NCBI RefSeq assembly: GCF_003664005.1
Contig: NZ_RCCJ01000001.1
Coordinates: forward strand, 1,116,001 to 1,180,000
Origin: Hydrogenivirga caldilitoris
Lineage (GTDB): Bacteria > Aquificota > Aquificia > Aquificales > Aquificaceae
Direction of reading: 5' to 3'
DNA length: 64,000 bases
A program made the position numbers and the translations under genes. The notes beneath the pieces were generated by a model. It searched no databases and was not told the origin of the DNA. It worked only from the letters and a program-made list of their open reading frames with translations. Positions 51,407-62,256 of the stretch are shown piece by piece. Every line of letters starts with the position of its first letter. Position 1 is the first letter of the stretch.

Positions 51407-53990
51407 CCCTTACATCTCCTTTACCGAAGTAGTATCCCTGTCCGAACCTTATCCCTATTCTCTTGACCTCGGTCAATTCCTCCTCGCTCTCTATATATTC
51501 CGCAACCAAGTCTATGGAAAACCTGTCGGCAAGGGTCTTTATGCTCTCAACTATAGCTCTGTTGTAAGGGTCTCTGTGTATGTTCTTAACAAAAGAGCCG
51601 TCCACCTTTATGAGGTCAAGATACTTGACAAAATGCCTTAGCTGGAATATTGAAGAAAAACCACTACCAAAATCATCCAGCACGACCCTGAAACCCATAT
51701 TTTTCAGGTTCTCAATCTGCTTTAAAGCCCCTTCTATGTTTGCAAAAGTCTCTCTCTCTGTTATCTCTATGTATATCCTTGACCTCTGGTGTCTCGGTAT
51801 CAAATTCAGCTCTGAGAGAACCCTACCTCTATCAAGGGAAGAAGGGGAAACATTTACAAAGAAGCAAAGGGACCAGAGTTCTTCATCCTGAAGGAGCTTA
51901 GAGAGCCTGGTTAAGGTAAGTCTGTCAATGTCCTCTATCAAACTCCGGTCTTCCACGTACTTGACAAACTCGCCCATAGAGATGGAGTCCTTCCCGTCAA
52001 AGACCCTGAACAGAAGCTCATATCCGAACACGCTATCGTTATTAAGGTCGTATATAGGCTGGAGGTGATGAACGGTTTCTCCCTTGCGCAGGTGAGCCCT
52101 GAGCTCCTTCTCTTTCCTGAAGCGTTCAAGAAAGAACTCCCTGTCGGAACCATCCAGCAAGGTCACCGTCCTGTCCTTCCCCTCCGACTTAGCCTTGTGA
52201 AGGCTTATGTCAGCCACTGTAAGGAGCTCCTCCGGCTTATCAGTATCCTCAGGAAAATTAGCCACACCAAGGCTCACGGTTATGTAAAGGACCTTACCTT
52301 TACCTATGTGAAGCCTCTTCCTCCTTACCGTTTCCCTTATCCTTTCAGCAAGCTCATAGGCTCCAACCTTATCGGTTTCGGGGCACAGCACCGCAAACTC
52401 TTCTCCTCCGTACCTGTAAACCGAGTCCGTTTCCCTCACGTTCTCCCCTATGAGCCTGGCTATCTTTTTAAGAACCTCATCTCCGGCGGAATGCCCGTAG
52501 GTATCGTTAATTCCCTTGAAGTTATCTATGTCTATCATTATCAAACTTAAGGGTTTTTTATACCTCTTTGCTATTCTTGAGTATTTCAGCAGGTCGTACT
52601 CAAGAACCCTCCTGTTTGGTATACCCGTTAGATGGTCTGTGGTTGCCAGGTAGGTAAGCTTTATAGTGCTAAAGAGATGCTGGCATATAACCTTCATGTA
52701 GCCTTCGTTCACTGAATCCATATCGCAGTCCATGTCCAAAACCACACCACCCCAGGTTATCTCATCTATCCGAAAGAGGGAAACACTGAGGCAACCTCTT
52801 CCACCGCTCTCCCTTATGCAGGCTGGCTCCTCAAGAAAGAGCTGTCCCTTCCTCTTCTCTTTGTAAACCTCAAGTAGGCGGTCAACATCCTCGTCGCTGA
52901 GTCCATCAGAATATACAAGGTAAGGGAACTTCCCACTTAGACCGTCCTCCACAACGAAGAGCGAACCCCTCACACCAAAGATGGTGTTGATCCTGTTTAA
53001 GGCTTCCTTTACGAAGTCGTAAATCTCCTCCGGGGAGCTTATGCTCCCGAGGGCGGTGTCAAGGACCAGCTCCAGCTTATCAAGTTTCCTCTTTGTTTCT
53101 TCAGAGAAAGCTCTGAGTAGCCTGGCTATGCTTCCAAACTCATCCTTAGCCTCCGTCATATCGGAAAATTCAACCCCGAAGTTTCCCCTCTCAAGCTCCC
53201 TGACTATATGCCTGAGCCTGTTTATGGGATAGTTTATGAGCCTCCCCCATATGAGGTAGGAAAGGGAAAGAAAAAGCAGGAATACGAAGTAAAGCCTTAC
53301 ATATAAGAAAACCCTCTCAACCACCAGTGCGCCTATTATGCTCCTGAGGGGAACGACAACGTACATACTGGCGTTGGAGTAATTATTGCTGTAAGAGACA
53401 AATATGTCCCCCTCGGAGACTTGGGGGCGTTTACCGAAATAAAACTCAGCTCCGTACTTAGCTATAGCTCCGAGCTTTTTAGAGAGCAAGTTTTCAATGT
53501 AAGGAACGTTGTGGCAGAAAAGGTAAGCCTTTCCGTTCCACCTAACAACGGATATACCAAGCCAGTTATCAGGAAAAAGATGGAAGTAAAGTACCCTTCC
53601 ATTGGAGCTTTTCAATGCCTCCTCTACAAGCTCTCTCTTGATCTCCCCCAGGTAAAAGCCTTCACCTACAGCGCAGGTAGTAAAGGTACCCATGAATGGT
53701 TCCAGCGCTCTCGTTCCTTTCTCCTCCACTAGCCTTACAAGAGAAACATCAGCCTGGAAAAGACCGAGTATAACGCTCCTTATAGCAGTGGTCCGGAACT
53801 TGGCTCCCCTTTCTGCGGCAAGCTCTATATCCCTACGCACCTCCTTAACGGAATGGAGAACATCAACCACGAAGGCGAGAAACATGGAGAAGAGTATGAT
53901 AAGGGCAAAGAGCAAAATCACCTTCATAGAGTAGCTGTGAATCTTTAGACCTTCCTCAATAAGCCTGTTCAGGCGGTAGTATAGCTTCAC
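51396..53990 (-). CDS. Bifunctional GGDEF-EAL c-di-GMP enzyme with sensor domains
   Basis: An 864-residue membrane protein. Two transmembrane helices (about residues 22-45 and 228-248) bracket a periplasmic sensor domain; a HAMP-like linker, a GAF-like domain (about 310-450), GGDEF and EAL follow. GGEEF is intact with an RETD I-site five residues before it, and EAL has FGYELLFRV, DDFGSGFSS, IKVDGSF and FGQGYYFG, so both activities may work. It follows trxB by 17 bases in the amidohydrolase-trxB-GGDEF/EAL run. Confidence 0.93.
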   Translation of the reverse strand: MKLYYRLNRLIEEGLKIHSYSMKVILLFALIILFSMFLAFVVDVLHSVKEVRRDIELAAERGAKFRTTAIRSVILGLFQADVSLVRLVEEKGTRALEPFMGTFTTCAVGEGFYLGEIKRELVEEALKSSNGRVLYFHLFPDNWLGISVVRWNGKAYLFCHNVPYIENLLSKKLGAIAKYGAEFYFGKRPQVSEGDIFVSYSNNYSNASMYVVVPLRSIIGALVVERVFLYVRLYFVFLLFLSLSYLIWGRLINYPINRLRHIVRELERGNFGVEFSDMTEAKDEFGSIARLLRAFSEETKRKLDKLELVLDTALGSISSPEEIYDFVKEALNRINTIFGVRGSLFVVEDGLSGKFPYLVYSDGLSDEDVDRLLEVYKEKRKGQLFLEEPACIRESGGRGCLSVSLFRIDEITWGGVVLDMDCDMDSVNEGYMKVICQHLFSTIKLTYLATTDHLTGIPNRRVLEYDLLKYSRIAKRYKKPLSLIMIDIDNFKGINDTYGHSAGDEVLKKIARLIGENVRETDSVYRYGGEEFAVLCPETDKVGAYELAERIRETVRRKRLHIGKGKVLYITVSLGVANFPEDTDKPEELLTVADISLHKAKSEGKDRTVTLLDGSDREFFLERFRKEKELRAHLRKGETVHHLQPIYDLNNDSVFGYELLFRVFDGKDSISMGEFVKYVEDRSLIEDIDRLTLTRLSKLLQDEELWSLCFFVNVSPSSLDRGRVLSELNLIPRHQRSRIYIEITERETFANIEGALKQIENLKNMGFRVVLDDFGSGFSSIFQLRHFVKYLDLIKVDGSFVKNIHRDPYNRAIVESIKTLADRFSIDLVAEYIESEEELTEVKRIGIRFGQGYYFGKGDVRAIA

Positions 53991-54007
53991 CGGAGGTGTA
54001 AATTATA

Positions 54008-54925
54008 TCAGGTAGAGTAGGTTATGTCATGGTACAGGGAGAGGAGTGCCTTTGCCCCTTCCCCGGCGGCGGTTATTATCTGTTTGGCAAATATACTTGT
54101 GCAATCGCCAGCAGCGTAAACTCCCCGCTCTGAAGTTCTGTTGTTACAATCTACCACTATCTCACCCCTCTCGTTTCTCAGTATACCGAGCTGCTCTGCA
54201 AGCTCAGTCCTGGGGACAAGACCGATCTCAACAAAAACCCCTTCAACGGGAAGTTCATAAACCTTTCCATCGGTCAAGCTTTCCATAACAACACCTGTAA
54301 CCCTCGCTCCATCTCCCTTTACCTCTTTAACTGCATGTTTCAGAAGGAGTTTAACCTTTGGAGAGGAGAGAACCTTGTCCTTTAGAACCTCATCGGCTCG
54401 CACGCTATCTGTTACCTCAACTATGTACACCTCTTCAGCGTAGTTTATAAGCTGTTCAGCCGCCTCAAACCCTGCGTTACCACCCCCAACAACCACGACC
54501 CTTGCTCCCTTGAAGAAGGGTGCATCACAGGTGTAACAGTAAGAAACCCCGCGACCTGTATACTCGGACTCTCCGGGAACGTTAAGTCGTCTGTGGTCTG
54601 AACCGGTGCAAAGTAAGAGTGTCTGTGAACTTATCTCCTTTCCTGACATAGTTTTAAGTGAAAAGCCATGCCCTTCCTTTCTCACCTCAACAACCCTGTC
54701 CAGGAGGGGTTCTATCTCAAAGTGTTTCATATGCTCCATCATCTTCTCTACAAGCTGAACACCGTCTATCTCCGAATAACCAAGGAAGTTTTCTATCTCC
54801 CCAGAAGTGAGGACCTGCCCACCCACAGCCTCTGTGACAAGGAGGAAGTTCAGTTTCTTTCTTGCAGCGTATATGGATGCGGATATACCTGCGGGACCGC
54901 CTCCGACTATTACAACTTTATACAT
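54008..54925 (-). CDS. trxB: Thioredoxin reductase
   Basis: TrxB uses NADPH to reduce thioredoxin. The 305 residues start MYKVVIVGGGPAGISAS (FAD), have the CxxC site SYCYTCDAPFF near residue 135, the NADPH motif VVVGGGNAGFEAAE and the C-terminal FAD-binding GVYAAGDCTS. The frame runs to 55018, but AAAGGAGGGAAGG before ATG 54925 fixes the start. Eight bases overlap the amidohydrolase. Confidence 0.94.
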   Translation of the reverse strand: MYKVVIVGGGPAGISASIYAARKKLNFLLVTEAVGGQVLTSGEIENFLGYSEIDGVQLVEKMMEHMKHFEIEPLLDRVVEVRKEGHGFSLKTMSGKEISSQTLLLCTGSDHRRLNVPGESEYTGRGVSYCYTCDAPFFKGARVVVVGGGNAGFEAAEQLINYAEEVYIVEVTDSVRADEVLKDKVLSSPKVKLLLKHAVKEVKGDGARVTGVVMESLTDGKVYELPVEGVFVEIGLVPRTELAEQLGILRNERGEIVVDCNNRTSERGVYAAGDCTSIFAKQIITAAGEGAKALLSLYHDITYST

Positions 54926-56039
54926 ACCTTCCCTCCTTTCTCCAACCTCCGTAATAGTATTTTGCCTTCTCCTCCCCCAAAATTTTCTTCGCGTAATCCA
55001 ATCCGTAGTGGGGTTCAAAGGGCATCATATCGGAGCCAAACACCATATCTACCCCCAGAGAATCAAGCATGCTTATAGGTACACATTCCCTGTACCTTTT
55101 CTTCCCCAAAGCTTTCAGGTAGGTTTCTCTGAAGAAGGGTTTAAAGTTAGGTTGGACACAGATGAGAAGGTTTAGGTCCCTCGCCCTCAATGCCTGCTCC
55201 CTGCTCATAAGAACTGCGTGCTCAATCCTGTGATACTTCAGCGTGGGCTTGACCTCCTCAAAGGCTCTCAGGCATTCCTCAACAGCCCCGTCTCCTACAG
55301 CATGCAGAGAAACTCTCAGTCTCCTTTCCTCCAGCTCCCCTATTATCCTAACAAGTTCTTCCTTACCCCTCAGTAGGTTTCCCCTCCAACCCTTTTTATC
55401 TTCGTAAGGCTCAGAGAGATAAGCCGTTCTTGCCCCTACCGAGCCGTCCACGAAGACCTTGACCCAGCCCAGCCTTAGGCTCTTGAAAGCCCTTCCCTCA
55501 AAGAGCTGTACCACATCCATGTAGTTTTCATAGTAGGGCATCAGGACTATCCTTATAGGGAGTTCTGTATCAAGCTCACGGTAAAGCCCCGCAACCTCTG
55601 AATCAACGTAGTCATGAACTTCAATGACTCCCATTTTGAAAGCATACTGGGTTGCCTTTAAGAGCGTATCTCTCATCTTTCTGCCCTTAGGTTTCATCTT
55701 CTCAACAACGCCCCACAGTAAGGTTTCATAGAGAAAACCCCTATCGGGGTCAAAGAACTCCCCCTTTTCCTCTAAACCCATATCCTCTATGAGTTTGCTG
55801 TTGGCAACACCGACGTGGGCATCCATCCTGAGTAAGAGGACGGGAACGTCAACACTGTCAAGGTCTTCTCTGAGGGGTGCTCTGCCCAGTTTCTTCTCAT
55901 CCCAACCCCAGGCGAGGATGAAATCCTCCCTAATATTCCTCAAGTAAGAAAGCAGCTCCTCTACAGAGCTTAAACTATCAAAGGGAACCTTTCTCAGGGC
56001 AAGAAGCTCTAAATGGGTATGGGCATCTACAAGGCTCAT
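54918..56039 (-). CDS. Amidohydrolase-family protein (YtcJ-like)
   Basis: A 373-residue metal-dependent hydrolase fold, with MSLVDAHTHLELL as the first metal site, KVFVDGSVGARTAYLS with the carbamylated-Lys region, SLHAVGDGAVEE, HRIEHAVLMS, and MVFGSDMMPFEPHYG as the last Asp site. It fits the Amidohydro_3/YtcJ-like family, but is shorter than most of them (usually about 500 residues), lacking the first beta domain. The substrate is unknown. It begins a three-gene unit with trxB. Confidence 0.82.
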   Translation of the reverse strand: MSLVDAHTHLELLALRKVPFDSLSSVEELLSYLRNIREDFILAWGWDEKKLGRAPLREDLDSVDVPVLLLRMDAHVGVANSKLIEDMGLEEKGEFFDPDRGFLYETLLWGVVEKMKPKGRKMRDTLLKATQYAFKMGVIEVHDYVDSEVAGLYRELDTELPIRIVLMPYYENYMDVVQLFEGRAFKSLRLGWVKVFVDGSVGARTAYLSEPYEDKKGWRGNLLRGKEELVRIIGELEERRLRVSLHAVGDGAVEECLRAFEEVKPTLKYHRIEHAVLMSREQALRARDLNLLICVQPNFKPFFRETYLKALGKKRYRECVPISMLDSLGVDMVFGSDMMPFEPHYGLDYAKKILGEEKAKYYYGGWRKEGRYV

Positions 56040-56059
56040 GTTTTAAAATAAATTCCATT

Positions 56060-57097
56060 GTGAGGGATAAGGTAGAGTGTGAGTTACACAGAAAGATAGT
56101 AAAGGGGGAGGCTCTGAGCGAGGAGGACTACAAGGTCCTAAGCGGGATAGTAAAGGAAGTTCTCACCTTCATGGCTAAGGAGAAGATACTACCTTCACCC
56201 CAGAACTACGAGAGGTGGTTCAGGATATTCTGCTACGCAAAGGAGAACAATCTCAACCTTTCTAAGAGTGAACTCATAGACCTTTACTTTGACCTTTACC
56301 AGGTGAAGCTGGAAAAGGGTGATTTGGAGTCCGCAAGCGTGGTTGAAAGGATAGCCGAGGAGTTATTTGAAGAGATACAGAAGGTTTTAAAGAGCGTCAG
56401 CGAGCACGATAGAGGGCTCTCTGAAGGGGGACAGAGGCTTGAAAGCATGGTCTCTTCCGTGCAGACGGAAGAACTTCAAAAGCTCCTCAACAGGATAATG
56501 CACGAGGTTAGGGGGCTAAAGAGTGTAAACAGGAAGTTCATAGTGAAGCTGGAAGAGCAGAGGAATGAGATAGAAAGGCTCAGAGAAGAGCTGAGGAGGG
56601 TGAAGGAGGAGGCAAACGTTGACCCCCTGACAGGTTTAAGGAACAGGCGCTCCTTTGAGAGAGCCCTTAACGAGTTCTACCGGGACTTCAAGAAGTTTGG
56701 CTATCCATTCTCCTTAATAATGCTTGACCTTGACAACTTTAAACAGATAAACGATACATACGGACACCTGGTTGGCGATAGGGTTCTGAGGGAGATAGGA
56801 AACATCCTCAGAAACTATCTTCGTGCAAAGGACGTTCCCGCCAGAACCGGCGGGGAGGAGTTCACCATAATCCTGCCCGGCATAACCAAGGAAGAAGCCC
56901 TGATGGTTGCAGAGAGGTTGAGAAAGGTTATATCAAACCACATCATAGAACACGAGGGCAAAAGCATAAGATTGACGTCAAGCTTTGGTGTCGCCGAAAT
57001 GTCAGAGAATATTGAAAACCCCGAGGACCTGCTCAGACTGGCAGACCAAAGACTATACAAGGCAAAGAGGGAGGGCAAGAACAAGGTTGTAGGTTAG
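56060..57097 (+). CDS. Cytoplasmic diguanylate cyclase
   Basis: A 345-residue protein with a helical N-terminal domain (about 1-170, ending in coiled coil) and a C-terminal GGDEF domain. It makes c-di-GMP from two GTP. The active site [12 protein letters not shown] is intact and the I-site RAKD lies five residues before it, so product inhibition is expected. No membrane segment is visible. It starts with GTG 56060. Its end overlaps uvrA tail to tail by four bases. Confidence 0.9.
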   Translation: MRDKVECELHRKIVKGEALSEEDYKVLSGIVKEVLTFMAKEKILPSPQNYERWFRIFCYAKENNLNLSKSELIDLYFDLYQVKLEKGDLESASVVERIAEELFEEIQKVLKSVSEHDRGLSEGGQRLESMVSSVQTEELQKLLNRIMHEVRGLKSVNRKFIVKLEEQRNEIERLREELRRVKEEANVDPLTGLRNRRSFERALNEFYRDFKKFGYPFSLIMLDLDNFKQINDTYGHLVGDRVLREIGNILRNYLRAKDVPARTGGEEFTIILPGITKEEALMVAERLRKVISNHIIEHEGKSIRLTSSFGVAEMSENIENPEDLLRLADQRLYKAKREGKNKVVG

Positions 57098-59877
57098 GCT
57101 ACTTCCTCTTCCCTGCTTACGTACTTCTTCAGATATATACCCGTGTAAGAACCCCTGTGGGAGGCTATGTCCTCAGGAGTTCCTACCGCAACTATCTCCC
57201 CTCCCCTTTCACCTCCTTCCGGACCAAGGTCAATTATCCAGTCTGCGCACTTTATTACATCAAGGTTGTGCTCTATAACCACAACTGTGTTTCCTCTATC
57301 CACAAGCCTCTGGAGAACGTTTATCAGTTTCCTTATATCATCCATGTGAAGACCCGTGGTGGGTTCGTCCAGTAGATAGAGGGTTCTACCCGTTTCCCGT
57401 TTGGAGAGTTCCCGGGCGAGTTTTATTCTCTGAGCCTCACCGCCGGACAGGGTGGGCGCAGGCTGTCCGAGTCTGAGATAACCAAGCCCCACATCCTTAA
57501 GTAACTGGAGTTTCCTTCGGAGGGAAGGGATGTTCTCAAAGAACTCGTAAGCTTCGTCTATGGTCATATCAAGCACATCGGAGATGGTTTTGCCTTTATA
57601 GAGTATATCCAGGGTCTCCCGGTTGTACCGTTTGCCCTTGCAGACATCACAGGTCACGTAAACAGGAGGAAGGAAGTGCATTTCAACCTTAATTACACCT
57701 TCACCCTGACAGGCTTCGCACCTGCCCCCCTTAACGTTAAAGGAGAACCTTCCTGGCTTGTAGCCCCTCGCCTTTGCCTCCGGTGTGCTCGCAAACAGGT
57801 CCCTTATCTGGTCAAAGACCTTCGTATAGGTGGCTGGATTGCTTCTCGGGGTTCTACCTATGGGAGACTGGTCAACGTTTATGACCCTATCAAAGTTTTC
57901 AAGCCCTTCTATCCTGTCCACGTTTCCAGCCTGTTCCCTCAGACCTTGAAACTCTCCCTTCGCATACCTGTAAAGGACATCATATACAAGGGTTGACTTC
58001 CCGCTACCCGATACACCAGTTATGCAGACAAAAAGACCTACAGGTATCTCAACGGTTATGTTCTTCAAGTTATGTTCCTTTGCTCCCACAATTCTTATAA
58101 ACTTATCCCTTGGCTTCCTCCTCTTTTGCGGAAGAGGTATCTCAAGCCTGCCGGAGAGGTAGGCTCCCGTCAGAGACCTTGGGTTCGTGAGTATCTCCTC
58201 AAGGTTTCCCGTTGCAACCACTTCTCCTCCAGCCTTACCTGCGCCCGGTCCGAGCTCAACTATGTAGTCCGCTGACTCTATGGTCTCAGGGTCGTGTTCA
58301 ACCACTATTACCGTATTACCTATATCCCTGAGTTCCTTGAGAGTGTTTATAAGTCTGTTGGTATCTCTCGGGTGCAAACCGATAGAGGGTTCGTCAAGGA
58401 CGTACAGAACACCGGTTAGCTTCGCTCCTACCTGGGTAGCAAGCCTTATCCTCTGCATCTCCCCACCTGAGAGGGTGGTGGCACTCCTTGACAGGGAAAG
58501 GTAGTCAAGACCCACCTCAACCAGAAAACCGAGCCTTTCAGATATCTCTTTTATGAGCCTCTGTCCTATCAGCAGGTCTTTCTCACCGAGTTTACGAGGA
58601 AGCTCCTCCATCCAAACCCTTGCCTTACCAACGGGCATATCCGTCACATCCCATATGCTCTTACCCTCTATGAGAACAGCAAGTGCTTCATCTCTCAGCC
58701 TTGAACCACGGCAGGAGGGACAGGGTTTCTCAAGTATGTAGTCCTGTATTTCTTCCCTTATCCTCTCAGAGTCCTCCTCCAGAAACCTCCTCTCAAGATG
58801 TCTTATTATTCCCTCAAACTCAAACTCCTGGGTGGAACCGTACAGAAGAATCTTCCTTGCCCTTTCTGGAAGGCTTCTGAAGGGCGTCCTGGGGTTCAGC
58901 CCGAGCTTCCTAAGAACGTTAGCAACAGGGAACTTCAGGTAGTTAAAGAGGGCAGAGTCCGCTATTCTAAAGGCATTCACCGCTGGCTCGTTCTCATCAA
59001 TGAGAAGTCCTGGGTCAATCTCCCACTTGACACCGAGTCCCTTACAGCTCGGGCAGGCTCCGTAGGGAGAGTTGAAGGAGAAGAGCCTGGGTGATAGTTC
59101 AGGTATGGTGAAACCGTGGTCTGGACACACCAGCTTCTCACTGAACAGCTCCTCCCTACCGGTTTCCACATCCTCTATCTTTACAAGACCGGTAGCAAGC
59201 TCTAAAGCTCTCTCCAGGTCTGTCAGGAGTCTGGAACGCTCTTCCTCGTCAAGTGTTAGCCTGTCTATGACTATATCTATGCTGTGTTTTTTATTCTTCT
59301 CTAGGGGAGGTACCTCTATAATCCTCCTTAGCTCCCCATCAACCTTTATACGGGAGAAACCCATCCTGTCTATGTCTCTGAGCAGGTCTCTGAACTCTCC
59401 CTTCCTGCCCCGCACGACAGGTGCAAGGATCATAACCCTCCTGCCCCTGTACTTGTCAAAGACCTTTTCCAGTATCTCGTGGGCTGATAAACCCTCAAGC
59501 AGACGGTTGCACACAGGACAGTGAGGTTTTCCTATATTCGCCCAGAGAACCCTCATATAGTCGTATATCTCTGTCACCGTCCCGACGGTTGAGCGGGGGT
59601 TTTTTGAGGTGGTTTTCTGGTCTATCGCAATAGCCGGAGACAACCCTTCAATAAGCTCAACCTCCGGTTTTTCCATCACACCGAGGAACTGACGTGCATA
59701 AGAGGACAGGGATTCAACGTACCTCCTCTGTCCTTCAGCGTATATGGTGTCAAAGGCTAAAGAGGATTTGCCCGAACCCGAAGGTCCGGTTATTACAACA
59801 AACCTGTTCTTCGGTATCTCAAGGTCTATGTTCTTTAGGTTGTGCTGACGTGCCCCTTTTATAACTATCCTGTCCAT
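57094..59877 (-). CDS. uvrA: UvrA, excinuclease ABC subunit A
   Basis: UvrA finds DNA damage and loads UvrB in nucleotide excision repair. The 927 residues have two ABC ATPase halves. The first Walker A is [16 protein letters not shown] and the second [14 protein letters not shown]; signatures are [17 protein letters not shown] and [15 protein letters not shown]; both halves have zinc-finger Cys pairs (CPDHG/CPSCKG and [14 protein letters not shown]). It stands downstream of rph and the CcmI-like gene but has its own -10 nine bases from the ATG. Confidence 0.97.
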   Translation of the reverse strand: MDRIVIKGARQHNLKNIDLEIPKNRFVVITGPSGSGKSSLAFDTIYAEGQRRYVESLSSYARQFLGVMEKPEVELIEGLSPAIAIDQKTTSKNPRSTVGTVTEIYDYMRVLWANIGKPHCPVCNRLLEGLSAHEILEKVFDKYRGRRVMILAPVVRGRKGEFRDLLRDIDRMGFSRIKVDGELRRIIEVPPLEKNKKHSIDIVIDRLTLDEEERSRLLTDLERALELATGLVKIEDVETGREELFSEKLVCPDHGFTIPELSPRLFSFNSPYGACPSCKGLGVKWEIDPGLLIDENEPAVNAFRIADSALFNYLKFPVANVLRKLGLNPRTPFRSLPERARKILLYGSTQEFEFEGIIRHLERRFLEEDSERIREEIQDYILEKPCPSCRGSRLRDEALAVLIEGKSIWDVTDMPVGKARVWMEELPRKLGEKDLLIGQRLIKEISERLGFLVEVGLDYLSLSRSATTLSGGEMQRIRLATQVGAKLTGVLYVLDEPSIGLHPRDTNRLINTLKELRDIGNTVIVVEHDPETIESADYIVELGPGAGKAGGEVVATGNLEEILTNPRSLTGAYLSGRLEIPLPQKRRKPRDKFIRIVGAKEHNLKNITVEIPVGLFVCITGVSGSGKSTLVYDVLYRYAKGEFQGLREQAGNVDRIEGLENFDRVINVDQSPIGRTPRSNPATYTKVFDQIRDLFASTPEAKARGYKPGRFSFNVKGGRCEACQGEGVIKVEMHFLPPVYVTCDVCKGKRYNRETLDILYKGKTISDVLDMTIDEAYEFFENIPSLRRKLQLLKDVGLGYLRLGQPAPTLSGGEAQRIKLARELSKRETGRTLYLLDEPTTGLHMDDIRKLINVLQRLVDRGNTVVVIEHNLDVIKCADWIIDLGPEGGERGGEIVAVGTPEDIASHRGSYTGIYLKKYVSREEEVA

Positions 59878-59919
59878 ATTCTTCTTATTTTAAGTTTTGT
59901 CCAGAACCGCTTCCACCCT

Positions 59920-60369
59920 CTAAGGAACCTCCGTGTCTATAACCACCTTCACGTTCCTATCACCCGCCTTTGCGGTTGCACCCCCAACAAGGTCCCCTTT
60001 CTGGGCTTCCGCCATTGAAGACTTGCTGACCCGGACGCTTATCAGGAGGTCACCCTCAATCAACCTGTCCTGCCTGATTTTGTTTTTCCCGGTGATTTTA
60101 AAGCTAAAGGGAAACTCAGGATTTTTCACTCTGAGGACAGCTATTGGCTGTGGGTCGTCAGGACTCTTAACTGCTATTATCAGGAAGAAGGGTTTCTCGG
60201 GAAGCCTATCCCTGAGTTTGTCATCCAAAACAACTACCCCTTTAACAAACTGGTTTTCATATCTCTCAAGCTTCTTTCTCCCTTCCTCACCCCTGTAATC
60301 CTTTGGAAGTTCTTGGCAGGAAAGGGTCAGAACGCCAAAGAAACTCAGTAAAAGGAGAAGAGCCTTCAT
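59920..60369 (-). CDS. Lipoprotein resembling the C-terminal domain of CcmI
   Basis: A 149-residue predicted lipoprotein (ALLLLLSFFGVLTLSC lipobox). The mature sequence matches the pattern of the periplasmic C-terminal domain of the cytochrome c maturation protein CcmI/CycH: FFLIIAVKSPDDPQPIAVLRV, FPFSFKITGK, LISVRVSKSSMAEAQKGDL and the end VKVVIDTEV. The TPR and transmembrane parts of CcmI are absent. It may hold apocytochrome c. It starts directly after the rph stop. Confidence 0.72.
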   Translation of the reverse strand: MKALLLLLSFFGVLTLSCQELPKDYRGEEGRKKLERYENQFVKGVVVLDDKLRDRLPEKPFFLIIAVKSPDDPQPIAVLRVKNPEFPFSFKITGKNKIRQDRLIEGDLLISVRVSKSSMAEAQKGDLVGGATAKAGDRNVKVVIDTEVP

Positions 60370-61137
60370 TCAGAACCTTGCCTCCTTAACGTCCTTCCTC
60401 TTCCAGTATCCTATCGCTCTGTTTACCTCATATAGAGCCTTCTGCAATTCCACAAGCTCAGATATACCCTTTAGAGCCAGGTCAAGGAGGTTATCCAGCT
60501 CATCTCTCGTGAAGGTGTACTCCTCACCCATAGCCTGCACCTCAGAGAGTTTCCCCTCTCCTGTGCCAACGACATTCATATCCACCTGAGCCACGGAATC
60601 TTCCTCAAAGTTGAGGTCCAGAAGTTGTTTTCCGTTAACTATGCCCACACTCACCGCGGCAACGAAATCCTTTACAGGAACTGTCGGGATAGTACCATTC
60701 TCGTACAGCTTAATCAGGGCATCCGTAACCGCAACAAAGGCACCGGTTATTGAGGCTGTCCTTGTACCACCGTCAGCCTGTATAACGTCACAATCAACCC
60801 ATATGGTTCTCTCACCGAGTTTAGTAAGGTCAACAGCCGTTCTGATGGCACGACCTATCATCCTCTGTATCTCATGGGTTCTGCCACTTATCTTTCCCTG
60901 AACGGACTCCCTTATGTTCCTTGTATGGGTAGCCCTTGGGAGCATTGAATATTCAGCCGTTATCCAGCCCTGTCCCTTCCCCTTCAGGAATGGTGGGACA
61001 CTTTCCACCACAGATGCGGTGCATATAACTTTTGTGTCACCAAACTCAATCAGACACGAACCCTCCGGGTGGTTCAAGAAATCCCTAACGATTCTCACAG
61101 GTCTCAGCTCATCCTCTCTTCTTCCTTCTTTACGCAT
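60370..61137 (-). CDS. rph: RNase PH
   Basis: RNase PH trims tRNA 3' ends using phosphate. The 255 residues show [70 protein letters not shown] and VAAVSVGI, all typical. It is preceded by a diguanylate cyclase gene (6 bases) and followed directly by the CcmI-like gene. Its -10 hexamer is eight bases from the ATG, inside the 3' end of the preceding gene. Confidence 0.96.
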   Translation of the reverse strand: MRKEGRREDELRPVRIVRDFLNHPEGSCLIEFGDTKVICTASVVESVPPFLKGKGQGWITAEYSMLPRATHTRNIRESVQGKISGRTHEIQRMIGRAIRTAVDLTKLGERTIWVDCDVIQADGGTRTASITGAFVAVTDALIKLYENGTIPTVPVKDFVAAVSVGIVNGKQLLDLNFEEDSVAQVDMNVVGTGEGKLSEVQAMGEEYTFTRDELDNLLDLALKGISELVELQKALYEVNRAIGYWKRKDVKEARF

Positions 61138-61151
61138 GGTGGACTATTTTA
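61138..61151 (-). promoter_or_regulatory. rph -10 element, leaderless arrangement
   Basis: On the minus strand TAAAAT (61151-61146) is followed by eight bases (AGTCCACC) and ATG 61137. It lies within the 3' end of the upstream gene. Confidence 0.4.
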
Positions 61152-62217
61152 AATTAACACGCTCACAAAAGTGCACTACTTTATTCTTTCCACTCCTCTT
61201 AGCTTCGTAGAGAGCCTTATCTGCCTTTAAAAGGAGCCTCACAGGGTCGTCTTCCTGGGACAACTCGGCAACCCCAAAGCTTGCGGTTGAGACGACACCA
61301 TTCTCAAACTCGCAGAGTTCCACCTTTTCCTTCAGTTTCTGAGCGACAAGGACAGCTTGTTCACAGTTGGTCTTCGGAAGTAGAACTATGAACTCCTCCC
61401 CTCCCCAGCGGGCTACTGTGTCTGACTCTCTCACATTTTTCGCAACCATGGAGGCTACCTCTCTCAGAACCATATCACCAAATAGATGCCCGAACGTGTC
61501 ATTAACCTCCTTAAAGTTATCCAAGTCAAATATGATAAGGGAAAGCGGTTCACCGTAGCGTTTAGCTCTTTCCACCTCCTTATTCAGGAGTTCCTCAAAG
61601 AAGGCTCTGTTTAATAATCCCGTGAGGTTATCCTTCTGAGCTATACCCTGCCAAACTTCTCTGTATCTTTCTGACATCCACGCATAGAAATAGAGGATCA
61701 CCGTTATAATTGCGTAGCTTAAGTAGGTATCTATAAGGGATTCAACATACACCCTCCTGACGAATAAGATCAGAGAAAGATGGATAGCCAGATAGGCTAC
61801 GGACAAGAAAAGGGCTTTTCTTCCTTTTAGGATAAAGGATAGGGCGGGGACAACACTCAGCCACAGGAGGCTTGACCTATCTTCTGGGAGCTCGTCAAAT
61901 ACAGCCACTATTAAGACAAATCCAAAAAGCGCTATCGCAACCGTGGCAAGGTTTTCAATGTTTCTATACTTTCTGGCTACAAAGGGAGCAGCAAGGAGAA
62001 AGGAGCTAACCGCAAGCTCCGCTAACGCTACCGCAGTATCACCCTCCCTGAAATCTGCCAGTGAGTAAAACAGAGCCGCAATGGAACCTATGAAGGATAG
62101 GGCTGTCAGCAAACCGATTCTTAAGAAAACTGTACGATATATAAGTGGATTTGTAGCCCTCTCCTCCGGAGGTATAAGCTCAGATATAAAGCGGGAAACT
62201 CTTCCCCTAATCCCCAT
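61144..62217 (-). CDS. Membrane-bound diguanylate cyclase
   Basis: A 357-residue protein with about six transmembrane helices in the first 180 residues and a cytoplasmic GGDEF domain. The active site WGGEEFIVLLPK is intact with an I-site RESD five residues upstream. The membrane part resembles 7TM/MASE-type sensors without clear ligand residues. It makes c-di-GMP. It starts the minus-strand run cyclase, rph, CcmI-like protein, uvrA. Confidence 0.9.
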   Translation of the reverse strand: MGIRGRVSRFISELIPPEERATNPLIYRTVFLRIGLLTALSFIGSIAALFYSLADFREGDTAVALAELAVSSFLLAAPFVARKYRNIENLATVAIALFGFVLIVAVFDELPEDRSSLLWLSVVPALSFILKGRKALFLSVAYLAIHLSLILFVRRVYVESLIDTYLSYAIITVILYFYAWMSERYREVWQGIAQKDNLTGLLNRAFFEELLNKEVERAKRYGEPLSLIIFDLDNFKEVNDTFGHLFGDMVLREVASMVAKNVRESDTVARWGGEEFIVLLPKTNCEQAVLVAQKLKEKVELCEFENGVVSTASFGVAELSQEDDPVRLLLKADKALYEAKRSGKNKVVHFCERVNLK

Positions 62218-62243
62218 TTATTTACTTGGACTATTTTAAGTTA

Positions 62244-62256
62244 TATATTTATCAGT
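62244..62256 (+). promoter_or_regulatory. -10 element of the 86-residue gene, leaderless arrangement
   Basis: TATATT at 62244-62249 ends seven bases before ATG 62257, with TATCAGT between; no ribosome site. Confidence 0.45.
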
